Assembly: GCA_019279435.1 (NCBI GenBank)
Contig: JAAALK010000082.1
Coordinates: 16,831,116-16,895,115 of the forward strand
Direction: 5' to 3'
Source: Zizania palustris
Lineage: Eukaryota; Streptophyta; Magnoliopsida; Poales; Poaceae
Length of the DNA stretch: 64,000 bases
Made by a program: the position numbers and the translations under genes. Positions 46,741 through 58,292 of this stretch are shown here, in pieces (position 1 is the stretch's first letter; every line of letters starts with the position of its first letter). Below the pieces are notes generated by a model. It did no database searches, had not been told where the DNA came from, and saw nothing but the letters and a program-made list of their open reading frames with translations.

Positions 46741-49700
46741 GGTGGTTTAAGACGTGAAATTCATGATATCATTGATTATAAAGAATACAATACTATCACT
46801 CGTCTTTTCCACCTTGCTATACAAGCAGAAAAAGAATTGCAGGGTCGCCAACAACCACAACGCAGCATGAGGACCAACATTGGTGGTGCCACTTCACGCT
46901 CAAGTGGGCAGCAGCAGCGACCACCACCACCTTCTCGACCGGCGGCTACATCAGCACCTTCTGCATCTACAACCCAGGCTGAGAGCTCCAAAGCTGCAGC
47001 ATCCAAGGCGCCAGCCAAGCCCACCTCCTCGGCGGCCTCTACTGCACGTTCTGCAGCGATCCAGTGTCACCGATGCAAAGGATTCAGCCACGTTATGAAG
47101 GACTGTCCTAGTCAGCGGGCTTATATTGCTACGGAAGACGGTGGTTATGTAAGTGCTAGTGATGTTGAAGATGAATATGCACTTGCTGCTAACATTGCAG
47201 GAGATTATGATGCTTCCGACGATGATGTTGTTTTTGCACCGGATGCCTCTGCTGACCATGAAGCACTTATTGTACAACGTGTTTTGAGCACTCACATGGA
47301 CCAGGACGACCGAGCACAATGGAACAATCTGTTTCAGACCTTCTTCATCATCAATGACCGTCGTGTACGTGTCATCATCGACAGCGGTAGTTGCAACAAT
47401 TTGGTGAGCCACGACATGGTAACTAAGCTTCAACTTCCCACACGTGCTCATCCACACCCTTACCACGTTCAATGGTTCAACAATAGCGGTAAGGTCAAGG
47501 TAACACAAACTGCTCACATCAGATTTTCCATTGGTACATACTTCGGAGTTGCTGATTTTGATGTAGTACCAATGCAAGCATGTTCTCTATTACTTGGTAG
47601 ACCTTGGGAGTATGATACTGATGCTACACACCATGGTAGGAGCAATAAGTACACATTTATGTATAAAGGAAAGAAAGTTACATTGCTTCCTATGACTCCT
47701 CCTGAAATTGTGAAATTTGAACAAGAAAAACATGTTAAGGACGCACAAACGAGCAAAGAACCTTCTGAAAATCAGCAAGTAGCTAAAACACTTTCGAGGC
47801 AACATAAAGATAAAGTTGCTTCTCCTTCTTCATCACAAGTTATTAATCTGAAAGGACGTGTCATGCTTGCAACTAAAACTGACCTTGCTGAAATTTGTGA
47901 TGACACTGCCATGATATATGGCTTGATTTGCACGAACGTGTTGTTTTCACTTGCGAACATTCCTAGCTCTGTTCCTGTTGCAGTCACTGACCTTTTGCGG
48001 GAGTTTAACGATGTTTTTCCGGCTGAGATACCACCCGGGCTGCCACCGATACGCGGCATCGAGCACCAAATTGATTTGATCCCGGGAGCGTCTCTTCCTA
48101 ATCATGCAGTGTACCGTACCAATCCAGAGGAGACAAAAGAAATTCAGCGCCAAGTACAGGACCTTCTTGATCGTGGGTACGTCCGTGAAAGCCTTAGTCC
48201 TTGTGCAGTACCCGTTCTTTTGGTGCCTAAGAAAGATGGTAGTTGGCGCATGTGTGTTGATTGTCGTGCTATTAATAATATCACCATTCGATATCGACAC
48301 CCTATTCCTAGATTAGATGACATGCTTGATGAGCTTAGTGGTGCCATTATCTTTACTAAGATTGATCTCCATAGTGGCTACCACCGAATTCGCGTGAAAC
48401 TAGGTGATGAATGGAAAACTGCTTTTAAACCAAAGTTTGGATTATATGAGTGGCTTGTCATGCCTTTTGGACTTACTAATGCACCTAGTACCTTCATGCG
48501 CTTGATGAATGAAGTCCTACGGCACTTTATAGGACACTTTGTGGTAGTATACTTTGATGATATCTTGATTTACAGCAAGTCTTCCACTGAACATGTTGAA
48601 CACCTACGTGCTGTTTTTTCTGTCCTACGTGAGGCTAGATTGTTTGGTAACCTTGAGAAGTGCACGTTTTGCACGGATCAAGTTGTGTTTCTTGGATATG
48701 TTGTCACTTCACAGGGCATTGAGGTTGACGCGGCGAAGGTAGAAGCAATCAACAGCTGGCCGCAACCTCAAACTATCACACAGGTACGTAGTTTTCTTTG
48801 TCTTGCAGGTTTCTACCGGCGTTTTGTGAAAGATTTCAGCACCATAGCCGGTCCTTTGAATGAGTGGACCAAGAAGGGAGTTACTTTTACTTGGGAACCA
48901 ACACAAGAACAAGCTTTTGCCACACTCAAGGATCGCCTTACACATGCACCTCTACTTCAGCTACCCGACTTCGGTAAGACTTTTGAGTTAGAATGTGATG
49001 CTAGTGGTTTTGGAATAGGAGGTGTGCTGCTACAAGGAGGTAAACCCGTGGCCTATTTTAGTGAGAAATTACATGGTCCACAGTTGAATTATTCTACCTA
49101 TGATAAGGAATTATATGCCTTAGTGCGTGTGCTTGAAACTTGGCAACATTACCTTTTACCTAAGGAGTTTATTATTCATTCGGATCATGAAGCATTAAAG
49201 CATATACGTAGTCAAGCAAATCTGAATAAACGACATGCTAAATGGGTAGAATTTATTGAGACTTTTCCATATATCATTAAGCATAAGAAAGGGAAAGATA
49301 ATGTGATTGCCGATGCTTTATCTAGACGTTATACATTGCTTTCTCAACTTGATCAACTTGATTATAGGATCTTTGGTTTAGAAACATTGAAGGACATGTA
49401 TGCTACTGATTTGGACTTCAAAGATGCTTTTGCAAATTGTACAGATGACCGTGCTTGGAACAAATATGTGCTGAATAATGGATATCTTTTTCGTGCTAAC
49501 AAGTTATGTGTGCTGGCTAGCTCTCTTCGCTTGTTGTTATTGCAGGAAGCACATGGTGGTGGTTTGATGGGTCATTTGGATCAAAGAAAACTGAAGATGT
49601 GCTGTCCACACACTTCTATTGGCCTAGGATGAGACGAGATGTTAAGCGCTATGTGGCATGATGCACTACTTGCAATAAAGCTAAGTCCCATCTAAACCCA

Positions 49701-50866
49701 CATGATCTTTATATGCCTCTGCTTGTTCCTAGTGTACCTTGGGAGGATATTTCTATGGATTTTGTGTTAGGATTACCTAGAACTAAGAGGGGGAGGGATA
49801 GTATTTTTGTGGTGGTAGATCGGTTCTCTAAAATTGCGCATTTTATACCTTGTCACAAGAGCGACGACGCTACCAATGTTGCTGATTTATTTTTCAGATA
49901 GGTCGTACGCTTGCATGGAGTTCCCAATACCATCGTTTCAGATCGTGATGCTAAATTCTTAAGTCATTTTTGGAGGACGTTGTGGCATAAGTTGGAGACG
50001 AAGCTGTTGTTTTCTACTACTTGTCACCCACAAACGGATGGGCAAACGGAGGTCGTCAACCGTACATTGTCCACCATGTTGAGGGCTGTTTTGAAGACCA
50101 ACTTGAAGCTCTGGGAAGAGTGTCTACCTCATATTGAGTTTGCATATAATAGGTCAGTACACTCCACTACTAAGGTAAGTCCGTTTCAAGTGGTCTATGG
50201 CTTTAATCCGCGTGCTCCTATTGATTTGCTACCATTGCCACCATCTAAAAATTGAATTTTGATGCTACTACACGTGCTGAATTATTGTTTAAGATGCATG
50301 AAACTACTAAAGCAAACATAGAGAAAATGAATGAGAAATATCGTGCTTATGGTAGTAAGGGTAGAAAAGAGATAACATTTGAACCAGGTGATCTTGTTTG
50401 GTTGCACTTGCACAAGGATCATTTTCCTGATTTGAGAAAGTCTAAATTGATGCCCCATGCTGATGGTCCTTTCCGTGTGCTTGAGAAGATAAATAATAAT
50501 GCATATAAACTTGAGTTGCCTGCAGCTTTTGGGGTTAGTCCCACATTTAACATTTCAGATTTAAAGCCCTATTTGGGAGATGACAATGAGCTTGAGTCGA
50601 GGACGACTCCAACTCAAGAGGGGGAGGATGATGAGGACATCACTTCACATGATACACACATGGAGCCTCCACCTACAGTTCAATTACAAGGACCAATCAC
50701 ACACGCCCGTGCCCGTCGCTTGAACCATGAGGTTAATTCTTTCCTCAGCAACTATGTTAATATTTGTTTGGATGGGATGCTACTGAATACTAGTGATATT
50801 TTGTTGCTTAGGAACATGGGAGATGGAATAGGAGAGTTGGAGTATAAGACGGAGTCGCACGGATGA
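46741..50866 (+). pseudogene. Element F gag end and pol, near-intact with a few lesions
   Basis: A 931-codon open frame (46837-49632) holds zinc knuckle CHRCKGFSHVMKDC (47065-47106), protease VIIDSGSCNNLVS (near 47373), RT with YFDD (48550-48561), RNase H (ECDASGFGIGG near 48990; HSDHEALK) and the integrase start. A one-base loss near 49575 shifts the frame. A TGA near 49660 (in the integrase zinc finger) and a TAG at 49899 follow, with another shift near 50245. The integrase core and C-terminus (50252-50866) end with PLRKSKLMP-type and NISDLKPYLGDD sequence. The last 79 codons or so lie inside the 3' LTR (50629-50866), as in CRM elements. Confidence 0.9.
50617..50628 (+). other. Polypurine tract of element F
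   Basis: AGAGGGGGAGGA ends directly before the 3' LTR at 50629. It lies within the coding frame of pol. Confidence 0.8.
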
Positions 50867-51535
50867 TTCGAAGTGATTTCGCTGGTTCGGACTACATCAA
50901 CCACCATGCACCAAAATGGGCGTAACTTCCTCATACAAAGTCCGATTGGCGCGTTCTTGGACTTTTTGGAAAGCTAAGGAGAAGACGGCTCTTTTGCCAT
51001 TGGTTTCGCCTCATTTGGAGTCTCGAGTCGTCCTGTGTGACTGAAACAGTCCTGCGTGACAAAATTGGGCCGAGTTGGACCTTGTACTGAGTTGGAGGCC
51101 GTGTTGGCTCATAGTCCGAGTCGTGTGTGCCTCCTACAGGCTGCCCACGCCCTATATACTCACAACAGCCATCATTAGGGTGAGGTTTTTCTTTGTTTGC
51201 ATCTACACTCATGTGTTTAGATCCCGCTCTTGCACCAGACCGATTGGCTGCTGCAACAACGTTTGTGAAACCTCTCCTCATCATAGTTCATCTGTGATTT
51301 GGCATTCGACTTGTGTTCTTCCTGTTCTTGCTTGTGTTCTTGGGTTCGCCTGCAGGAACTAGCCTTCGTGGCGAGGTCAATCGCGCCCTGCGTGATTGAT
51401 AACCGACAAAGACGGTGGTGTAGCGATTGTAAGGTTTTGATCCGCCGGACCGGAGCCTTGGATCGTCAACGTCGAGATTCTCCACCAATCCAAGTTATCC
51501 TTACCTAACGGAAGATCGGGACCAATCCCCTTTTA
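50629..51535 (+). repeat. 3' LTR of element F
   Basis: It is 907 bp, the same length as the 5' LTR, and carries the pol C-terminal coding tail. It ends CCCCTTTTA, followed by ACAAT. Confidence 0.92.
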
Positions 51536-51540
51536 ACAAT

Positions 51541-53561
51541 GATGGCTTTAGAGTGTGCCTCCAGACGTCCTCGTGGCATGACGGATAGCCTAGAGAAGAC
51601 GTCGTCGCTCGGAGTGCCCATCTGACCCTGCATGTTATAAAACCCGGGTGGCACAAATAGAGCAATGTAATATGGCATAGGATACCCGAGAGGTGGAATG
51701 TAACATGGTGGCCACTATGCCATGGACCAATGGTATGGTGGAGGCAGCGGTGGCCCCAATGGCTTCACCCATCGTGGGCTGAACCCACTCTTTCGAGGAG
51801 GGCTCGGCCTCGCTCGGGCTGAATTACCACTTTCTTCCCATCGAGATCAATAGTGTTCACGGGGAAAGGGTCTTGGTCGAGCTTCATCTTGGGACTTGTA
51901 TCCAATTTCAACCGTCCTTCTTCTATGGCCAATTGAACCTGCCGACGAAAAACATTGCAATCGTCAGTAGAATGGGAATGAGAATCATTCCACTTACAAT
52001 AAGCTCGTTTCATCATGTCGTCGGCCTTCGGGGTGATGTGACCCTTCGGTAACCTGATGAGTATGTTTTTCAACAAGAAATTGAATATATTATCGCACTT
52101 GGTCACATCAAAAGCATATTTCACCTCGCTGGGTCGACTCTTAGTCGGAGACGGCTGTAACTCAGTGCAAGTGATGGGCTTGGCCTTACTAGACCAAGTC
52201 CACTCTGTGATGTACATATCGATCGAGTCATCCTCACTCTCGGATGATTCCTCATCAGAGTGCTCCATGACGTGCACCTCGACCTTGTGTTTGTTAAATG
52301 TTTTGGTGAATCTTCTACTTTTGGCTTGGCTTTCCTGAACCAGAGCCTTCTGTAGCACTTGACTAACATCAAAGAAATCCTGGCCATCTAGTTTCTCTTT
52401 AAGTTTAGAGTGAAGACTATAAAAATCTAGGTCGGCCAAGTCTCTATCGGAGATGTTCAAAGTAAAACATTGGTTTCTAGTGTCCCTAAAACGCTTAACG
52501 TACTCGGAGACACTCTCGTCAGTCTTCTGTCTAACCGATGTCAAGTGTGATAGTCTAAGCTCGATCTCCCCAGTATAGAAATAGTCATGGAACTTCTGCT
52601 CTAACTAGGCCCAAGTATGGACGGAGTTCGGCGGTAACGCCAAAAACCAAGTAAAAGTAGTGCTGGAAAGTGATAGAGAAAACAACCTAAGTTTCAAAGC
52701 ATCCGACCCGCTAGCTTCGCCACACTGCGCTAAGAACTGACCTACGTGCTCTAGGGTGGTTTTGCTACCTTCAACGTCAAATTTTGTAAACTCGGGTACC
52801 CTAAAGCCTCGTGGGTATGGGATGGTGTCGAAGTAATCGGGGTACGGCTTTTGATAGAGCCTACCCCGTCCTCTGGGTGTCCATCCCACAACCTCTCTAA
52901 ATAGCGTGCGAATCCGCTCGTCAAGGTTGTCTAAGCCTCTTGCCTGTGCGCATCTCTCGTGTGGGGGCACGACACGTGGTGGTATATCATGGTGTCGGTT
53001 GTGCGGCTCCTCCTCTCGTGGTGGCTCGTGATACCGGATGTGATCGGGCCTATGCGGGTGCGCGGGAGCAGGAGGTGCGGGCAGCACGGGGAGAGGTAGT
53101 GCAGGCATGGGCAGCAGAAGCGACGCATAATATGAGGTGGGAGCAGTCTGACCAGCCATAGGGCTGGTTTGACCGAGGGCATAATGGCCGGTCTGACCGG
53201 CCTGATTGCCGGTCCAACTGATTGGTGTCGCTCGAGTAATCCGGCACATGTCGGTCTGGCGGGCCAAATGACTGGTCTGACCGATAGGGTCATGCAGGAC
53301 CTTGGCCATTGATGGTGTGGCCGAGGACACGACAACCTTTCTGGTATTCCCATCGGTTCTACTGTATATGCGGTGAACAGGGGGTACACTAGCTATTTGA
53401 GTGGGGGAAACGAACTCAGAAAAGTCGAATCTCCTAAACATCGCCTCCATCTTCATGTGCAATTTTATGTCAACCATAGCCTCTACGCGGTTTGCAAAGG
53501 TAGCACTAATGGCATGGTCAACAATGTTGGATATATTTTGCTCGAGGTCCTGGGAGGACAT
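51541..53561 (-). pseudogene. Element C gag, degraded
   Basis: On the minus strand gag starts MSSQDLEQNISNIVD at 53561. A first frame to 52605 holds an unusual linker built from GGTCTGACC-type words, then a capsid start (FTKFDVEGSKTTLEHVGQF). After a stop near 52604 the capsid continues at 52544-51765 (SVSEYVKRFRDTRNQCF). A C-terminal segment with Cys/His residues (YCKWNDSHSHSTDDC) follows, then a linker up to the F insertion at 51541. The same frame continues on the other side of F at 44042. Internal stops make it non-functional. Confidence 0.85.
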
Positions 53562-53851
53562 TCGAGGAGATGATGGTGTTACCTTAGCCCCGGAGAGGTC
53601 AGGGACATCACCGTCACGCTTGACGAAGCCCCCTCACGTCTTGGTGAAGTGGCCAAGAAAAAGGGTGTGTATCTCCCTTGTCCTGGCCTAGAGATCTACC
53701 CTATCCTTCTTGGAAAGGTCCTCAATGGTGGGTACGATGATGTTGCTATCGTCAATCTCTGAGCTCCCATTGATGGAAAGGTAGTAGGTGTACCCGTCGT
53801 CGATGTAGATGTGCTTGGCATGTTTGTCACTAGCAGAGTCGCCAAAAAGTC
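53562..53851 (-). other. Element C leader and primer binding site
   Basis: The minus strand reads GACTTTTTGGCGACTCTGCT just inside the 5' LTR; TGGCGACTCTGC, starting at 53844, is the likely primer site. The primer tRNA was not identified. The leader is similar to that of element D (58158-58285), with a shared GACGGGTAC word. Confidence 0.65.
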
Positions 53852-55129
53852 TATTGACACAAAAGTGTGCCCCCGCACTTTGGCCGGTTCGATGATCCAA
53901 AAACATCAAGAGACGTTGATGTCACGTTCTGACAATCCTTAAACTGTGGTAAGGGGATAACGGAATCGCGAGGCAATCAAATAATATTAATCTAAAATTA
54001 TTCAATTAACCAAAGTGTCGGAAAATAACTAAAAACGATAAATAACTTAACTAAACCCAACCGGCCAGAAATAGGGCCAGTTGGACCAAAGCCTAAATGG
54101 TGGTCAGACCGGCCAGGGGTCCGGTCTGACCAACACTATGCTGCTGGTTGGACTGGTGGTGCGAAGGTTTAGCCGAAGGGGGCTTCAGCCTAGGCTGCGA
54201 AGTGCTCACCGAAAGTCACCCTTTAGCCAGTCGGACCGAGGTTATTCCTCCAGTCAGACCGCATGTGATCGAAGGGGTCAGGGGAACTTCGATGTGAGGA
54301 TACCTCCGTTGCAAAGTAGTCTCTGGCACGAAGGGTTCGATCAGACCGACGGTGACATGTTGGTCAGACCGGCTATTGCCGGCAACACGGATGATGGATT
54401 TGGCGCATGTCGGTCAGACCTTCTAGGGAACGTCGGTCTGACCGACAATGCGAGATTAGAATGCCTAAGTGCTCCGGTGACCGTCTTGCCGTGGATATCT
54501 TGCCACCAAAGTTCTTGGCGAAGAATATGAAGAAGAACACACTGCAAAACACCAAAAACCAGGGGTAATTCGGCCAAGGGACCGAATTACCGGTAAAAAC
54601 CGATAAAATGAATAGAAATCCGTTACGTGGATGAAACGGATGATTCACGAGCGAACCGACAAGGACTTACCATGATTACAACATGGAGGACAGATGGTTT
54701 ACAATGCAAACCAACAAAGATGTACGTGCTAGGCTAAAACTAGGGCAAAGAAAGTAAATGTGATTCAATGTAGATAATAGATTGGATCTATTAGGGTTTT
54801 TTAGGCGGGCTCCTTGAATCAGCCTTGCCTCTATTTATAGAGGTTGGTCATGAGTTCCTAGGCTCTTCCCTGAGTTGGACATGGGTTCCAAGTCGTCATT
54901 AATCAATTAGAGATAAAATATATCCAGAATCAGCTAATCTAAATCGGATATAGGGTTGGCCGGTCTGACTGGACCTATGGTCGGTTTGACCAAAGTGGTG
55001 CCGATCTGACCAACTGTACATGGCCGGTCAGACCGGCCTGTGCCAGGAATTTGGCATATTTTCAGCTAAGTTACCAAAATTTGTTATTTCGACAATTTTA
55101 ACCATTAATGCCACTTTTTGCTATCAACA
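53852..55129 (-). repeat. 5' LTR of element C
   Basis: It is 1,278 bp. The palindromic TATA region CTCTATTTATAGAG is at 54830-54843. Many GGTCAGACCGG/CCGGTCTGACC words occur at 54100-54440 and 54960-55050. On the minus strand it begins TGTTGATAGC and ends TGTCAATA, so the terminal dinucleotides are TG and TA rather than TG and CA. Confidence 0.9.
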
Positions 55130-55530
55130 GAAACCAACAAAACGGTTATAACCAATTTGTGCTCCAACAGATCCAATATATTTTACCCACATCGGAACTT
55201 CCGATCGGGTTTTTTCGGTCTCTTAATCCAGCACATTATCGTAACAGATCCAATCTGTTTTTGCCCACCTTAGAAATTTCAATACACATATAGGAACTTT
55301 CGATCAATACAATTTTCGCGATTCCAAATCGGAACTTCTGGTTTCAACTCTCTGTCGCCAATTAGAAATTATCGAAACTTCTGATACCATATTGGAACTT
55401 CTGATTTGAGCTCTCGGTTTCGTAAACCATAAATTGTCGGAAGTTCCGATACCATATCAGAACTTCCAATTTGAGCTCTCTGTTTCAAATTCATAAAATA
55501 ACCGGAATTTTCTTGGGCATACTTCCTTCA
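55130..55530 (-). repeat. Solo LTR B (copia family E), second part
   Basis: It starts with the second GAAAC duplication of C and continues the family E LTR. Repeated TCGGAACTTCCGA-type words follow (for example near 55192, 55436 and 55460). It ends CTTCCTTCA at 55530, and TTGCC at 55531-55535 matches 37518-37522. Confidence 0.85.
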
Positions 55531-56986
55531 TTGCCGCCACGACTCTCGTGGTCAGCACTACCTTGGTCATCAAGCGCCCCGAGGAAGGACACACCTATCC
55601 GGTTCAAAGACCGATATACTTTATATCTGAGGTGCTCGGACTCTCAAAAGTTCGATACCCTCAGGTACATAATCTCCTATACACCGTTCACATCACTGCT
55701 CAGAAGCTCAAGCACTGTTTCCAAGCTTACTTGGTGGAAGTGGTCACCGAGTTTCCTCTCGGTGACATTCTATGAAATGGAGACGCCACTAGTCGGATCA
55801 TCAAATGGGTCATTGAACTCGGGGAATACACCCCTGACTTGAAGCCTCACACTGCCATCAAGTCTCAAGCACTCACCGACTTCGTGGACGAGTGGACGGA
55901 GATCCAGCTCCGGCCAACAAATGACCCTCGAGAATACTAGGTTATGTACTTCGACGGGTCTCTCAGTATTGAAGGAGTCGGAGTCTTCCTGATATCCCCT
56001 CAAGGTGAAAGACTGAAATACACCCTTCGATTATTATTTATGGCATCCAATAATGCAATCGAGTACAAAGCTCTCCTCAATGGCCTTCACATTGCTATCT
56101 CCCTCAGGGTGCGAAGGCTAATGGCGTATGGAGATTCTAAGCTAGTGATCAGTCAAGTCAATAAAGATTTGTCTTACACCAATGAGAAGATGGAGGCCTA
56201 CTAACAGGAGATTCATATGTTGGAAGGCAAGTTCAGCGGCCTTGAGTTCCATTATGTCCCTGGGACGAGAACTCGATTGTTGACCTATTGGCCAAGCTCG
56301 GCTCTTCTCAAACCCCGGTGACAAATGGAGTTTTCTTGCAAGAACTCCTGGAGCCTTAAATCCGACTTGAAGAAGTACAATCTCCAAAAGATATGTCGGC
56401 TCCAGCGGTATTGGTCATTATTAAAGAAAAGAAGACTGGTGCCAACCAATTGTCGTCTTAATCCTCACTTCTAAAGCCCCCGAAGACAAAGGTACCACCA
56501 TTCATTTATCCCAAAGAAGCATGCAGTATGTCATGGTGGTTTCGGAGTTATATAAAAGAGCTGGATCGACCCGAGTGCTTTGATAAAGCCAAAGGTATGG
56601 AAATACACACGAGAATGTGCGGAAATCATGTCGAAGCCCGAACACTAGTCGGTAAGGCCTTAAGGTCAAGATTTTATTAGCCGACTACCAAAGAAGACGC
56701 CAAGCTATTAGTCTACAGCTGCAGAGGATGTCGGTTCTTCACCAATCAACATCATATCCCTGCTCAAGCTCTCTAGACCATTACGTCTTCATGGCCGTTT
56801 GAATGCCGGGAGTTGAACATGGTCGGACCCTTTCTAAAGGCTTTCCAGCGATATGACCGTCTTTTGTGGCAATCGACAAGTTCACCAAGTTAATTGAAGT
56901 GATTCCATTAAAGATAAGCACTACCAAGAATGCCGTAGAATTCATCGAATGGATAATATACCACTTTGGTGTCCCCAATCATATTA
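55531..56986 (+). pseudogene. Outer gypsy element A, RNase H and integrase N-terminal half
   Basis: This continues the frame cut at 37522 (LLLYIA) with the RT-RNase H connection: RPEEGHTYPVQRPIYFISEV, FPLGDIL, then KSQALTDFVDEWTE. A second RNase H begins YFDGSLSIEGVGVFL and has the plant-type SNNAIEYKALL. From about 56205 many stops and shifts occur. The integrase zinc finger and core are recognisable near 56690-56986 (CRGCRFF; DKFTKLIEVIPLK; YHFGVPNHI). The core breaks off after IIYHFGVPNHI where element D begins. Confidence 0.8.
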
Positions 56987-58157
56987 TGCAAAAATGGTCA
57001 AAATTGTCAAAAATGTCAAAATTGGTACTTTTGGCTGAAAATATGCGATTTCCTAGCACAGGCCGGTCTGATCGACATTGCCACTTCGGTCTGACCGAAC
57101 TAGGCTCGGTCAGACAGACCATGTAGGTCCGGTCAGACCAGCTAGTTCGAGTTAAAACCATTTTAATTGGTTTCGGGTTATTTTGATCTCTAATCAAATC
57201 TTAACGACTTGGACACGTACTTTAATCAATTTAGAGTGGAATTAAAGTCCAGGAACGTCAAGACCACCCCCTATATATATATGGGCAAGACCGATTAAAA
57301 GGGACCCTCTCTAATTCAGACCAATCTAATTTACTACCCTTGAATCGTTCTTTTACCTTTTCTTGCCCTAGGTTTAGCCATAGCACGTCTATCTTTGTTG
57401 GTTTGCACTGTAAACCATCCATCCATCTATCGTTCTTTTATCGTTTTTATCATTTACTCTTGGTAATTCGGTCTTCAAGCTAAATTGCTGTTAATTCTTG
57501 GTGTTTTGCAGGATACAAAGTGTTGATTTTCATCGCCAAAACCTCTTGCATCTATCTACCATCGACGAGGCGATCGCCGGAGCCCCGGGAGCACTCCTAA
57601 TCGGGCCATCGGTCTAACTGGCAGCTTATCTCCAATCTGACCAAGCCGTGCCGGATCCCATCACCCCGTGTGCTGGTGGCTCAATGAGGGTGTCGTCGGC
57701 CACCTCGGTCCGACCAACGGTCTATGTTCGGCCCGACCGCATCGTGCCGACACGCGTCAGTCTTATCGACGCCATTCGGTCGATCTGACTGCCCGCGCAC
57801 AGCGACCCAACCACGACTTCTCCTCCGCTCACCGGTCTAACCGTCGGCTTGTACCTGGTATGTCCGGCTTGTCTTGGCCGGTCTGACCGCCCTTTGTACT
57901 TCGGTCCAATTGGCCCTACCTTGGCCGGTTTGATCGTCTTCTCACACTTCGGCCAATTGGATCACATCCCTATGGTGTGGTTTAATTGCCTAGCGACTCC
58001 ACTCATATTTTCCCTTGTCACGGTCAACGGTCGTCGGAACGTGGCATCGCTATCGTTTGACATTTAGCAGGCCACCCCTAGGCGTCTATGGGAATTTGGA
58101 TCGCCGAATTGACATCATTGATGTTTGGCACTTTGTTGGGAGATTTTACTATCAACA
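56987..58157 (+). repeat. LTR of gypsy element D
   Basis: Along most of its length it resembles the C LTR read on the minus strand: a start with AATGGTCAAAATTGTC, then GGCCGGTCTGA words near 57061-57140 and 57600-57950, and an end ACTATCAACA. It was placed in the integrase of A. The exact first base is uncertain by a few bases because the opposite target duplication is outside the window or not found. Confidence 0.75.
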
Positions 58158-58292
58158 CACTTTTTGGCGACTCAGCTGAGGAAACACACACGAAGCACAA
58201 CCACGTCGGCGACGGGTACGACTACTACGACTACATCTACTACACCCTCTACGCCGATGAACATGGCAGGGAGCGCAGAGATCGACAACGAC
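58158..58292 (+). other. Element D leader with primer site, cut by copia E
   Basis: CACTTTTTGGCGACTCAGCT follows the LTR and matches the C primer site region except at a few bases. A leader similar to that of C follows (GTCGGCGACGGGTACGACTA). It stops at 58292, where copia E inserted. Confidence 0.7.

Larger units (their letters stand above)
44043..51535 (+). mobile_element. Ty3/gypsy element F (CRM-like), inserted in C
   Basis: The 7,493 bp element is flanked by ACAAT (44038-44042 and 51536-51540). The 907 bp LTRs (44043-44949 and 50629-51535) differ at about 33 positions (3.6 percent) by eye. It carries a Met-type primer site, and gag-pol on the plus strand runs into the 3' LTR. That overlap and the LTR start TGATGAGGACAT resemble the centromeric CRM/CRR lineage; the lineage call is from memory. 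The C frame is restored when F and one ACAAT are removed. Confidence 0.93.
37999..55129 (-). mobile_element. Ty3/gypsy element C, minus strand, split by element F
   Basis: It is flanked by the duplication GAAAC (37994-37998 and 55130-55134), both within solo LTR B. LTRs are 37999-39294 and 53852-55129. Gag and pol read on the minus strand, so the right LTR is the 5' one. Without F the element is about 9.6 kb. The LTRs differ by about 10 percent over the first 235 bases compared by eye, so it is much older than F. Protease DGGATINLM, RT, RNase H and integrase order are gypsy type; a Tat-like lineage is likely. Confidence 0.9.
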
